In this document: piece by piece, positions 33,841-43,179 of the stretch
How positions within the stretch are numbered: position 1 is the stretch's first letter
Layout: each line of letters opens with the position of its first letter
Origin: Neptuniibacter victor
Lineage (GTDB): Bacteria > Pseudomonadota > Gammaproteobacteria > Pseudomonadales > Balneatricaceae
Reading direction: 5' to 3'
Assembly (NCBI GenBank): GCA_027943745.1
Contig: AP025763.1
Span: 1,550,001-1,614,000 of the forward strand
DNA length: 64,000 nt
Notes under the pieces: model-generated
Told to the model about the DNA's origin: nothing
Databases searched by the model: none
Seen by the model: only the letters and a program-made list of their open reading frames with translations
Translations under genes and position numbers: made by a program

Positions 33841-35526
33841 TTATGCCTGCTCTTCTGTGCCGTTTGCGCGATCACGGAGCAGGAATTTCTGAATTTTGCC
33901 AGTCGATGTTTTTGGCAATGGGCCAAAGACAATATCTTTAGGGGCTTTAAAGTGAGCCATATGCTCGCGACAGAAATCGATGATCTCTTTCTCGCTAACA
34001 CTGTTGTCACCTTCTTTTAAGGCAACAAATGCACAAGGGGTTTCACCCCATTTCTCATTTGATTTGGCAACTACTGCCGCTTCTTGCACCAGAGGGTGAC
34101 GATACAGAACATCTTCAACTTCAATACTGGAGATGTTTTCACCGCCGGAAATAATGATGTCTTTAGAGCGGTCTTTAATTTCGATGTAGCCGTCTTGATG
34201 CCACACAGCCAGGTCACCGGAATGGAACCAGCCGCCTTCAAATGCTTTCTCAGTCGTCTCTGGGTTTTTGAGGTAGCCTTTCATGACAAGATTTCCTTGC
34301 ATGAAAATCTCACCCATTGTTTCGCCGTCTTGTGGAACGGGTTCCATCGTTACAGGATCCGCAACCATCAGACCGTCTAGCATGGGTGCTCGTACGCCTT
34401 GGCGTGATTTCAAGCGAGCCTTGTCATCTAATGACTTATCATCCCATTCATCATGCCAAGCACAGACAACAGAAGGACCGTAGGTTTCAGTTAATCCGTA
34501 TACATGGGTCACGGTAAAACCAAGACCTTCCATACCAGCGATAACCGCTGCCGGTGGTGCAGCACCGGCTGTCATAACACTAACATTATGTTCTATACCC
34601 GCTTTTAACTCGTCATCAGCGGAATTCAGCATATTCAATACGATTGGAGCACCGCAGAAATAGCCAACTTTTTCTTTTTTGATGGCGTTAAAAATGTCAT
34701 CCGCTCGGACATGGCGTAGGCAAACGTTAACACCTGCCATCGCTGCAATAGTCCATGGGAAGCACCAGCCATTGCAATGGAACATCGGCAGGGTCCATAA
34801 GTAGACCGGATGCTGGTCCATATTCCATGACATGGAGTTACTAACGGCGTTTAAGTAAGCGCCACGGTGGTGATAAACCACGCCTTTAGGGTCACCCGTG
34901 GTGCCGGAGGTATAGTTTAGGGTAATCGCATTCCACTCATCTTCGATCTGATAAGGGGTAAAGTTTTCATCACCGAATGCTAAGAACGCATCGTATGTTT
35001 GTTCGCCAATGAATTCACCTTCCTTGTAATAAGGGTCATCAATGTCGATGACATAAGGCTTTTCATCCATCAGTTCTAAAGCGGCTTTGACAACGCTGCT
35101 AAATTCACGATCCGTGATAAGTACTTTGCTCTCTGCATGCTGAAGAATAAAAGCAACGGCTTCAGCATCGAGACGAATATTGATTGAGTTGAGCACTGCG
35201 CCACACATAGGAACAGCAAAATGGGCTTCAAAGTGCTCTGCAAGGTTTGGTGCCATAATGGACACCGCATCCCCAGGGTTAACGCCACGTGATTGAAGTG
35301 CGCTAGCAAGTTGTTTGCAACGTTTAAAGGTTTCAGCCCAGGTATGTCGAATTTCACCATGAACAGTTGCTGTGCGATTTGGATAAACACTCGCTGCGCG
35401 CTGCATAAATGTTGTTGGTGATAGGGCCGCGTAGTTCGCTTTGTTTTTGTCTAGATTGGTTTCAAAGGCCGAATCTAAAGCGATGCTTCCGTTATTCAAA
35501 ACGCTGTTTGCTACCTTATTGTTCAC
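33841..35526 (-). CDS. Acyl-CoA synthetase, DmdB-like/medium-chain type
   Basis: 561-aa AMP-forming ligase activating a carboxylic acid with CoA. Motifs: LNYTSGTTGDPKGVVY, PMFHCNGWCFPW, HVYGLTETYGP, FHSGDLAVW and the catalytic Lys in PKTSTGKIQKF. This pattern is shared by medium-chain acyl-CoA ligases and by methylmercaptopropionate-CoA ligase DmdB. Being followed by ETF genes and a DmdC-like dehydrogenase, it likely activates the acid then oxidised by that dehydrogenase. DMSP-derived acid and medium-chain or branched acids are all possible. Confidence 0.87.
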   Translation of the reverse strand: MNNKVANSVLNNGSIALDSAFETNLDKNKANYAALSPTTFMQRAASVYPNRTATVHGEIRHTWAETFKRCKQLASALQSRGVNPGDAVSIMAPNLAEHFEAHFAVPMCGAVLNSINIRLDAEAVAFILQHAESKVLITDREFSSVVKAALELMDEKPYVIDIDDPYYKEGEFIGEQTYDAFLAFGDENFTPYQIEDEWNAITLNYTSGTTGDPKGVVYHHRGAYLNAVSNSMSWNMDQHPVYLWTLPMFHCNGWCFPWTIAAMAGVNVCLRHVRADDIFNAIKKEKVGYFCGAPIVLNMLNSADDELKAGIEHNVSVMTAGAAPPAAVIAGMEGLGFTVTHVYGLTETYGPSVVCAWHDEWDDKSLDDKARLKSRQGVRAPMLDGLMVADPVTMEPVPQDGETMGEIFMQGNLVMKGYLKNPETTEKAFEGGWFHSGDLAVWHQDGYIEIKDRSKDIIISGGENISSIEVEDVLYRHPLVQEAAVVAKSNEKWGETPCAFVALKEGDNSVSEKEIIDFCREHMAHFKAPKDIVFGPLPKTSTGKIQKFLLRDRANGTEEQA

Positions 35527-35629
35527 GTGGTTTCCCTCGTTCTGTTAATCGATAGTAATTAGGGTTAATGCCGTTACCGATTATCTTTTTGCTATCGTCG
35601 TCTAAGACTGTCGATAGCCGATTGAGATA

Positions 35630-35655
35630 CTCATCGGTGACGAATCACCGATGAG
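35630..35655. other. 10-bp perfect inverted repeat after livM
   Basis: CTCATCGGTG and CACCGATGAG flank a 6-nt loop between livM and the acyl-CoA ligase gene. No U-tract follows in the minus direction, so an mRNA processing or stability element is likelier than a full terminator. Confidence 0.5.
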
Positions 35656-35670
35656 CTTTTCTACAGATCT

Positions 35671-36600
35671 TTAATTGAAGTTATCGCGCTTAAACTTCAT
35701 AAATTGTCCAACAATACCGCTACGGAAACTCAGTACGCAGACAACGAATACCGCACCCATGATGATATGGATGTAGTTACCCATTTCACCGCCAGACAGG
35801 TAGTTCTGCATTGTGATAATGAAACCAGCACCTAAGACAGGGCCGAAAATCGTACCGACACCACCGACAAGGGTCATTAGGATTACTTCACCCGACATGT
35901 GCCAATGCACATCTGTCAGAGAGGCAAGTTCGAATACCAATGTTTTAGTAGAACCGGCTAGTGCAGCTAACGCAGCAGAGATAATGAATGCGATCAATTT
36001 GTATTGATCAACGTTGTAGCCTAGTGATACTGCACGATCTTCGTTCTCACGAATCGCTTTCAGTATCTGTCCAAATGGAGAGTGAACTGTACGGTTTATA
36101 ATCCAATAACCTAGAACAAATATCGCCAGTACGAAGTAGTACATTACAAAGTTGTCTGATAGGTCGATTAAACCAAATAGCTCGCCACGCGGAACGCCTT
36201 GCATGCCATCTTCACCGTTGGTGAAAGGCGCTTGCAGGTAGATAAAGAATACTAGTTGAGCAAGGGCTAAGGTCACCATTGCAAAGTAGATACCCTCACG
36301 TTTAACCGCTAACTTACCGAAGATAGCCCCTAACAAACCGCCAGAGATAGTGCCGGCAAGAATGGCTAGTTCTGGTGTTAGCCCGCTGTTCATCATCAAG
36401 TAACCAGTGACGTAACCACCTGTACCTAGAAATGCCGCATGACCGAATGATAATAGGCCAGCGAAACCCAGTAGTAAGTTGAATGCACAAGCAAACAGGG
36501 CGAAACAAAGTACTTTAGCTAGGAATACAGGGTATAGCGCCATTGGTGCCGCTAAGGCTAATACCAGTAAAAACAGATTTAGTTTCCAATTATTCATCAT
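35671..36600 (-). CDS. Liv-type ABC transporter permease (LivM family)
   Basis: 309-aa inner-membrane permease with about nine hydrophobic segments and the family blocks LLLGFAGLLSFGHAAFLGTGGYV and AIRENEDRAVSLGYNVDQYKL, the coupling-helix region contacting the ATPases. Partner of the LivH-type permease encoded 6 nt upstream. The transporter family carries branched-chain amino acids but also aromatic and short acids; the setting with an acyl-CoA ligase suggests a carboxylic acid. Confidence 0.9.
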   Translation of the reverse strand: MMNNWKLNLFLLVLALAAPMALYPVFLAKVLCFALFACAFNLLLGFAGLLSFGHAAFLGTGGYVTGYLMMNSGLTPELAILAGTISGGLLGAIFGKLAVKREGIYFAMVTLALAQLVFFIYLQAPFTNGEDGMQGVPRGELFGLIDLSDNFVMYYFVLAIFVLGYWIINRTVHSPFGQILKAIRENEDRAVSLGYNVDQYKLIAFIISAALAALAGSTKTLVFELASLTDVHWHMSGEVILMTLVGGVGTIFGPVLGAGFIITMQNYLSGGEMGNYIHIIMGAVFVVCVLSFRSGIVGQFMKFKRDNFN

Positions 36601-36606
36601 CGTCTC

Positions 36607-37485
36607 CTAGGCTTCTTTGCCAAATAGGCCAGCAGGTTTAATTAGCAGGACAATTACCATCACAAGGAAGATGACTGTCGTCGAAGCTTCGGGATAAAAA
36701 TATTTTGTAAGGCCTTCTACCACACCCATGCCCAAGCCGGTGATGATTGCGCCACCGATCGAGCCCATGCCGCCGATAACCACGATCGCAAAAACGACGA
36801 TGAGAATATTGGAGCCCATATCAGGAGATACAGAGTAGACAGGTGCAGCCATAACGCCTGCAAAGCCAGCTAATGCAACACCAAAACCAAAGGTTAATGT
36901 CACGATGAGCGGAACGTTGATGCCAAATGCTTGCATTAACTGAGGGTTCTCAGTGCCAGCACGTAGGTAAGCACCGAGTTTGGTTTTCTCGATCATCCAC
37001 CAAGTGCTAAAGCAAACAACAACCGAGCTGATGATGATCCAAGCACGGTAGTTTGGTAGGTACATAAATGGCAGTTTCATGCCGCCTTTTAGTGCTTCTG
37101 GAATAGCATAAGATAGGCCAGAAGAACCAAACATATGCGTGAAAGTACCTTGAATGATCAGCGCTAAACCAAACGTTAGTAGAAGGCTGTAAAGGTGATC
37201 TTCGTTAGCGATAGGGCGAATAAGGAAACGCTCCATCAAAACACCGACGAGGCCTACCGTTAATGGCACAACAATCAGTGCCGCCCAATAGTTGATGCCC
37301 ATATACTTAAGCGCAAGTAGGGCGACAAATGCACCCAGCATGTAGAGAGCGCCCTGAGCAAAGTTGATGATCTTAAGCAGACCAAAAATGATCGCCAAGC
37401 CTAGGCTCAATAAGGCGTAGAAAGAACCGTTAATCAACCCAACCAGCAACTGGCCGAAGAGGGCGAATAAATTGATGTCGAACAT
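36607..37485 (-). CDS. Liv-type ABC transporter permease (LivH family)
   Basis: 292-aa membrane permease. GLINGSFYALLSLGLAIIFG and INFAQGALYMLGAF near the N-terminus and AIVVIGGMGSIGGAIITGLG near the C-terminus are LivH hallmarks, with about eight hydrophobic helices. It forms the membrane pore with the LivM-type protein. Confidence 0.9.
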   Translation of the reverse strand: MFDINLFALFGQLLVGLINGSFYALLSLGLAIIFGLLKIINFAQGALYMLGAFVALLALKYMGINYWAALIVVPLTVGLVGVLMERFLIRPIANEDHLYSLLLTFGLALIIQGTFTHMFGSSGLSYAIPEALKGGMKLPFMYLPNYRAWIIISSVVVCFSTWWMIEKTKLGAYLRAGTENPQLMQAFGINVPLIVTLTFGFGVALAGFAGVMAAPVYSVSPDMGSNILIVVFAIVVIGGMGSIGGAIITGLGMGVVEGLTKYFYPEASTTVIFLVMVIVLLIKPAGLFGKEA

Positions 37486-37590
37486 AATCTGTTTAACTCC
37501 GGTGTAGCATCGCTATTAAGACGCACTTCATAGCGTTTAATGCTTTGTTGTTATTTTTCAATCCGTAGTTTCAAATGCGCAGCAGCGCTA

Positions 37591-38352
37591 TTAAACGCCT
37601 AAGTAAGTGTTTAATAGTTCTGTTTTGGCCTCTAATTCGCTTGCAAGTACTTCTTCTACGATGTGACCGTGCTCCATTACATAGTGGCGGTCAGCAATAG
37701 GTGCTGCGAAGCGGAAGTTTTGTTCAACCAAAAGAATGGTTAAACCACGTTCTTTAAGAAGGCCAAGGACCTCACCCAGTTTTTGCACAATGACGGGGGC
37801 GAGACCCTCGGTTATTTCATCCAAGAGTAGGATGTTCGCGCCAGTACGCAGAATGCGAGCAAGTGCTAGCATTTGCTGCTCACCACCGGAAAGGCGCGTG
37901 CCTTGGCTGGTGCGGCGTTCATATAGGTTTGGGAAAATCTCGTAGATCTCTTCAATGCTCATGCCGTCAGAACGAACATTTGGCGGTAGCATTAGGTTTT
38001 CTTCAACGTTTAAACTGGCAAAAATGCCGCGTTCTTCCGGGCAGATGCCTAAGCCTAAATGAGCAATTTTATGCGGTGCCATATCGATCGTTTCGGTGCC
38101 ATTAACAACAATGTTACCGCTGCGCTTGCCAACCATATTCATGATCGATTTCAAGGTAGTGGAGCGACCAGAGCCGTTACGACCAAGTAGGGTAACCAAT
38201 TCACCTTGATGTACTGTTATATCGATACCGTGCAGGATATGGGACTCACCATAGAAAGCGTGCAAGTTGTTTATGCGCAGCTTTTCATTGTGATTACCGT
38301 AAGTGGCTTCGGTCTTTTGGGTATTCTCACTGATGGTTGCTGGGCTATTCAT
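37591..38352 (-). CDS. Liv-type ABC transporter ATPase (LivF family)
   Basis: 253-aa ATPase with Walker A GRNGSGRST (Arg in place of the common Lys before Ser/Thr), the signature LSGGEQQMLALARIL, and Walker B ILLLDEITEGLAP. The usual Walker A is GxxGxGK(S/T), so the Lys-to-Arg change could weaken ATP hydrolysis. The partner LivG-type ATPase has a normal motif. Its start overlaps the livG stop by 4 nt. Confidence 0.88.
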   Translation of the reverse strand: MNSPATISENTQKTEATYGNHNEKLRINNLHAFYGESHILHGIDITVHQGELVTLLGRNGSGRSTTLKSIMNMVGKRSGNIVVNGTETIDMAPHKIAHLGLGICPEERGIFASLNVEENLMLPPNVRSDGMSIEEIYEIFPNLYERRTSQGTRLSGGEQQMLALARILRTGANILLLDEITEGLAPVIVQKLGEVLGLLKERGLTILLVEQNFRFAAPIADRHYVMEHGHIVEEVLASELEAKTELLNTYLGV

Positions 38353-39176
38353 GCTACGACCTCCGTATCTTTCTCTTGTGCAGCAGCTTGTTTCGCATTT
38401 TCAGCTTCTACTTCATCAGCGGCTGTTCCCATGTAGGCTTCACGTACCTGCGGGTTAGCAGAAACTTGGTCATATGTGCCTTCAGTAAGGATTGCGCCAC
38501 GTTGTAAAACAGTGATACGGTCTGCCAGTTCGGATACAACGTGTAGGTTATGCTCGACCATTAGGATGGTACGATCTTTAGATACTTTCTTAATCAGATC
38601 AGTTACTAAGCTCACATCTTCATGACCCATACCTTGGGTTGGCTCATCCAGTAGCATTAGTTCAGGCTCTACGGCTAAGGTCGTTGCAATTTCTAGTGCA
38701 CGTTTACGGCCATAAGGTAGGTCAACGGTGATCGTATCGGAGAATTTTCCTAGTCCAACTTGTTCGAGTAGTTCTTGCGCTCGGTCGTTTAGGCGGTTAA
38801 GGATTTTTTCTGAACGCCAAAAGTGGAAGCTATTACCTTCTTTGCGCTGTAGTGCTATGCGCACATTCTCTATAACGGTAAGGTGAGGAAAAACAGCTGA
38901 AATCTGGAATGAACGAATTACACCTTTACGCGCAATAGCTGCTGGCTTCATGGAGGTGATGTCATCGCCATTAAAAAGGATGCTGCCTGTTGTAGGCTGT
39001 AAAAATTTGGTCAATAGGTTAAATACGGTGGTTTTACCTGCACCGTTAGGGCCGATTAATGCGTGGATATGGCCGCGTTGAATATTTAGATTTACATCAT
39101 CTACCGCTGTAAAACCCTTAAATGCCTTTGTAAGGTTTCGGGTTTCAAGAATGAAGTCCTGCGTGGGCTGAGTCAT
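38349..39176 (-). CDS. Liv-type ABC transporter ATPase (LivG family)
   Basis: 275-aa ATPase with Walker A GPNGAGKTT, family loop GVIRSFQISAVFPHLTVIENV, a signature region near LPYGRKRALEIATTLA (replacing LSGGQ, as is common in LivG) and Walker B LMLLDEPTQGM. ATG at 39176 (MTQPTQDF) was chosen over a TTG at 39260, which has no ribosome site and adds residues not seen in homologues. First gene of the minus-strand transport and acyl-acid cluster; no substrate-binding protein gene is present. Confidence 0.88.
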   Translation of the reverse strand: MTQPTQDFILETRNLTKAFKGFTAVDDVNLNIQRGHIHALIGPNGAGKTTVFNLLTKFLQPTTGSILFNGDDITSMKPAAIARKGVIRSFQISAVFPHLTVIENVRIALQRKEGNSFHFWRSEKILNRLNDRAQELLEQVGLGKFSDTITVDLPYGRKRALEIATTLAVEPELMLLDEPTQGMGHEDVSLVTDLIKKVSKDRTILMVEHNLHVVSELADRITVLQRGAILTEGTYDQVSANPQVREAYMGTAADEVEAENAKQAAAQEKDTEVVA

Positions 39177-39476
39177 CTTGTCTCTACTCTTGGTTTCCCG
39201 AAGCGGGGCAGTGTTACTGTCCACTACTTCAGTCGTTTTTGTTGTTATTGGTAGACACAATAAGATGTAAACTTTGCCTAACTATTTTCAAAATCTAACG
39301 AAATGTAACAAATCGGTGTAGGCTATTAACTTTGTGATACATTCAGGCTAAGAAGCCTCGCTAAATATTGACGCTATTATTGGTCATAGGCCTATTATCT
39401 AAGGGCGTACGGTTTGGTATAGGTTACATAGTGGTATCAGCTTTTCCTTCAACACTACGACAATAAAAGAAGTCCT

Positions 39477-42410
39477 ATGTACCGACATTCACCCATAACG
39501 ATTCGCCTTTTTCTAATGCTGCTGGTGCTTATCAGCAGTATCTTCGGTTCTATTTATTGGTTTACGGTACCGCTAATAAAAGACAACGTTTTTACATTAG
39601 AGTTACGCTCAAATCGCCAGGTATTGAATATTGTTTATGATCTAGCGGATAGGATGTATGCCAGTACAGAAGGCTATGTTGATAAAACATTAAACTCTCA
39701 TGAAACCCGTTTGAAATCAGTGCTGGAATTAGCTGAAAGCCACATTGCTATATCTCTGAAGGATGGTCGAGCGGTGGGCAAAAGTGATCAGGAGATCTGG
39801 AATAAAATCTATCAAGATCTGCGAAATTTTCAGTTTGGTAAAGGTGATTATATCTGGATCGCCGATTACGATGCTCGTTTGTTATCACATCCGTCGAGTG
39901 AGTTTCATAACCGTGATATGTCCACTTTTAAAGACTCTGAAGGGAATTTAATTATTCCTAATGTCCTTGAACTGGCCAAAACAGATGGTGAAGGTTTTTA
40001 TAATTACAAATGGAATCGTCTTAATGAACAAACGGTGATTGATAAATTCTCTTTTGTGAAAAATCACCCCGAATGGGGATTTGTCATGGGCGCCGGTGTT
40101 TATATTGACGATATCCAGAAAGAGGTTGAGGCACAAAAAGCGCAAGCTATTTTGGAGATTAACCGAGCGCTTAAAGATGTCAAAATCGGTAGTAATGGCT
40201 ACCTCTACATTTTCGATTCTGATGGGAATATGCTTTTCCATCCTAACCCTAATATTCACGGCCTTAATTTTAAGAAGATGCTTAATTCAGTCACACAAAA
40301 TCCGATCTATTTAGATTTGATGGCTGTGGCTGATACAGGGGAAGAGCTCTATTACAAATGGGATCGTCCCGATGACCAAGGCAATTATGGTTATGAAAAA
40401 CTGTCATTAGTTCGTCATCTGCCTGGTTTTGATTGGTATATCGGCTCCTCCGTCTATTTAGATGATCTTAAATCAAGTTCAGTGCAGCTGAGTCAGCGAA
40501 TTATCGCGATGGGCTTTTTTGGATTGCTCGCTTCTATTGTCGCGGTATTTATCTTTGCTGAATGGCTGACATCGCCGATTCGAAAGTTATCGCTAACGGC
40601 TTATAAGATTAGCCGTGGTAATTTAACAGCAAAAACAGGCATCGAACGCAATGACGAGCTAGGCGTAATGGCTGAGTCTTTTGATTATATGGTCGACCGC
40701 TTACGGGACAATATAAATACGCTTAATACCCATGTTGATTCACGTACTAAAGAGTTATCGGAATCCAATGCTCAGTTATTAGAAGCGGTTGAATCACTAG
40801 AACAAACACAAGATGAGCTGCGCGCAGTTGAAACCCGACAGCGACTTATTTTGGATGCGCTCCCCGCGCAGGTTGCTTATCTTGATACCGATGTGCGTTA
40901 TGTTTTTGCTAACCGTCAATACCGTGAGATGTTTGATCAAGGTAAGGATGAGATCGTTGGTAAACACTTTATCGACGTAGTAGGCGAAGAGATGGGGGAG
41001 GCTCTTAAGCCTTTTATCACGCGTGCCATGCAAGGTGAAAGTCCCGTTTACGAATATCGTTTGATGCACAAGGGCAAAGAGATTATTACCCGTCGTACAG
41101 TTTTACCGTTTTATAACTTAAGGAAAGAAGTTGAAGGCATGCTGACGCTGTCTATCGATATTACGCAGGAGCGTGAGGTTGAACAGCGTATGGCGGAAGC
41201 CAGTAAGATGAAAGCGGTAGGCCAGATGTCTGGTGGTTTGGCCCACGACTTTAATAACCTGCTCACCATTATTTTAGGTAATTTGTTAGAACTGCAAAAC
41301 CATCGGGAGCTGCCGCGTCAATTGCAAAGTAATTTAACACCCGCGATTAGAGCGACACGTCGTGGCGCGGATATGACTAAGCGGTTGCTTGCGTTCTCTA
41401 GACGCCAACCGTTGTTGCCAGGGCGGATACAGCCGCAGCGTTTGATTACCGATCTAGTTGATCTTTTAGAGGCGCCGCTACCCGGAAATATTGAGTTAAC
41501 CACTCATATTAAACCCAACACCCCCGATGTTTATGTCGATGCCGCCCAGATGGAGGATGCTCTAGTTAACCTAGCACTTAATTCAGCTGATGCGATGCCA
41601 AAAGGTGGAGAGTTGAAGTTAATTGTGTCTGGAGTAGAGTGCGCGATTCCGGAAGTGATGAGCAGTATTTGGGGCGAGCTGATTCAGCCTGGGAGTTATG
41701 TACTCATCTCAATAATTGATAGCGGTGAAGGTTTTAGCGAAGAAGCATTGGAACAGGCATGTGAACCCTTCTATACCACTAAGTCGACCGGTGCAGGGTC
41801 GGGGCTAGGTTTAAGTATGGTGTATGGCTTTGTTAAACAATCAAAAGGTTATATTCGTATACAAAATAGAGATCAACTCGAAGGGACCTTTGATGGCGGG
41901 CTAGAAAGCATGCCTGCAGAGGGGCATGGAGGGGCTAAGATTGATCTGCTGTTACCGGCCGCGACAGGTGATGTCACATCGGAGATCCCTGCCCCTATTG
42001 TTGTGGATAATGCAGACACCGCTGAACTGTATAGCTCCTCATTGGTGTTGCTGGTAGAGGATAACGCAGATGTTCGTCAACTAGTGCGTAAACAGATAAC
42101 TGATATGGGATTTGTTGTTATAGAAGCCTGTAGTGGTGACGAAGCTCTGTTGCTATTGACGGGCCTAGAAGAGCTTGCTGGTGTCGTTTCTGATGTCATT
42201 ATGCCCGGAGATGCTTCTGGCTATGACGTTGTCGGCGCTGTTAAGTTATTGTATCCAAATGCATTTGCTGTGATCATGACAGGCTATAGTGAAAGCCCTC
42301 CAGAAACAGAATTTGAGTTTAGTTTGTTGCAGAAACCATTTGATGCCCACGCGCTAGAACAAGCAATATCGCCTGCGTTGGCTCAGGCTAGAGACGAGAA
42401 ATCATCATGA
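39477..42410 (+). CDS. Cache-domain hybrid sensor histidine kinase
   Basis: 977-aa membrane sensor. A transmembrane helix (about 10-32) is followed by a tandem Cache region to about 340 (two similar repeats, ending FVMGAGVYIDDI and WYIGSSVYLDDL), a second helix near 344-366, HAMP, a coiled coil, and a PAS domain (about 455-570). HisKA has His590 in SGGLAHDFNNLL, the HATPase domain has the G box GAGSGLGLSMVYGFV, and a C-terminal receiver has Asp906 in VVSDVIMPG. The extracellular Cache pair suggests sensing of a small organic ligand. Its stop overlaps the response-regulator start by 4 nt. It may control the divergent Liv/acyl-CoA cluster. Confidence 0.9.
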   Translation: MYRHSPITIRLFLMLLVLISSIFGSIYWFTVPLIKDNVFTLELRSNRQVLNIVYDLADRMYASTEGYVDKTLNSHETRLKSVLELAESHIAISLKDGRAVGKSDQEIWNKIYQDLRNFQFGKGDYIWIADYDARLLSHPSSEFHNRDMSTFKDSEGNLIIPNVLELAKTDGEGFYNYKWNRLNEQTVIDKFSFVKNHPEWGFVMGAGVYIDDIQKEVEAQKAQAILEINRALKDVKIGSNGYLYIFDSDGNMLFHPNPNIHGLNFKKMLNSVTQNPIYLDLMAVADTGEELYYKWDRPDDQGNYGYEKLSLVRHLPGFDWYIGSSVYLDDLKSSSVQLSQRIIAMGFFGLLASIVAVFIFAEWLTSPIRKLSLTAYKISRGNLTAKTGIERNDELGVMAESFDYMVDRLRDNINTLNTHVDSRTKELSESNAQLLEAVESLEQTQDELRAVETRQRLILDALPAQVAYLDTDVRYVFANRQYREMFDQGKDEIVGKHFIDVVGEEMGEALKPFITRAMQGESPVYEYRLMHKGKEIITRRTVLPFYNLRKEVEGMLTLSIDITQEREVEQRMAEASKMKAVGQMSGGLAHDFNNLLTIILGNLLELQNHRELPRQLQSNLTPAIRATRRGADMTKRLLAFSRRQPLLPGRIQPQRLITDLVDLLEAPLPGNIELTTHIKPNTPDVYVDAAQMEDALVNLALNSADAMPKGGELKLIVSGVECAIPEVMSSIWGELIQPGSYVLISIIDSGEGFSEEALEQACEPFYTTKSTGAGSGLGLSMVYGFVKQSKGYIRIQNRDQLEGTFDGGLESMPAEGHGGAKIDLLLPAATGDVTSEIPAPIVVDNADTAELYSSSLVLLVEDNADVRQLVRKQITDMGFVVIEACSGDEALLLLTGLEELAGVVSDVIMPGDASGYDVVGAVKLLYPNAFAVIMTGYSESPPETEFEFSLLQKPFDAHALEQAISPALAQARDEKSS

Positions 42411-43117
42411 CCCCTACTATCACTAGTCCATTGATTTATGTTGTTGAAGATGAGATTGATCTAGGCGAATTGATTTGCTCAACATTGGCGACATTTCGTT
42501 ATCAAGCTAAACATTTTTCGGCCGGTATTGCGGCACTTGAAGCGCTTCATAAACAGCAGCCAGAAATATGTATCGTTGATCTTAACCTTCCTGATATGGA
42601 TGGTATGGAGCTCGTTCGGCAGCTGGAAGATAAAGAGATTGGTGTGATTATAGTGTCTGGTCGTGATGGCTTAACCGATCGTGTATTGGGCCTAGAATTT
42701 GGCGCTGATGATTATATTACCAAGCCTTTCGAACCGAGAGAGCTGGTGGCCCGGGTGCAAAGTTTACTGCGACGTATGCGTAAGCAGCAGAGTAACGCAC
42801 TAGAACAACCTAAGCTGGCCCGTTTTGCTAATTGGGTATTTCAACCGGATTCGTTGAGTTTGAAACACCCAGAAAAGCCAGAAGAGTCATTAAGTCGTGC
42901 AGAGGGAGATATGTTGCTTGCTCTGTTGAAACACCCATTCCAGATACTTTCACGTGATCAGCTTCTGGGTGAAAATTGCGTGCCTTATGATCGTAGTATC
43001 GATGTGCGTATGTCACGGTTACGCAAAAAAATAGAATCTGATCCTCAGCATCCAGAATTGATAAAAACGGTTTATGGGGCGGGGTATATGTTCACTGCTG
43101 AGGTTAAGTGGGAATAA
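42407..43117 (+). CDS. OmpR/PhoB-family response regulator
   Basis: 236-aa regulator: receiver domain with acidic pocket EDE near 14-16, phospho-acceptor Asp58 (CIVDLNLPD) and Lys in YITKPFEPRE, then a C-terminal winged helix (AEGDMLLALLKHPFQILSRDQLL ... SIDVRMSRLRKKIE ... VYGAGYMF). It overlaps the hybrid kinase gene by 4 nt and is surely its partner. Confidence 0.93.
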   Translation: MTPTITSPLIYVVEDEIDLGELICSTLATFRYQAKHFSAGIAALEALHKQQPEICIVDLNLPDMDGMELVRQLEDKEIGVIIVSGRDGLTDRVLGLEFGADDYITKPFEPRELVARVQSLLRRMRKQQSNALEQPKLARFANWVFQPDSLSLKHPEKPEESLSRAEGDMLLALLKHPFQILSRDQLLGENCVPYDRSIDVRMSRLRKKIESDPQHPELIKTVYGAGYMFTAEVKWE

Positions 43118-43146
43118 AAAAAGGCCACCTTTTCTACAAGGCAGCC
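43113..43146 (-). terminator. Terminator of the mscS gene
   Basis: On the minus strand GGCTGCCTT pairs with AAGGTGGCC (two G-U pairs) and is followed by T7. It also lies just after the response regulator stop. Confidence 0.7.
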
Positions 43147-43179
43147 CTGCGTTAACAACCGTTTCTCAATCTTTAGCTG

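Noticed and set aside
30136-35526. Calling the ligase and dehydrogenase dmdB and dmdC
   Set aside because: Length and motifs agree, but dmdA and dmdD are absent and these families include general acyl-CoA enzymes.
39177-39260. N-terminal extension of the LivG-type ATPase from a TTG
   Set aside because: No ribosome site, and the extra residues are not part of the ABC domain; ATG 39176 gives a normal family length.
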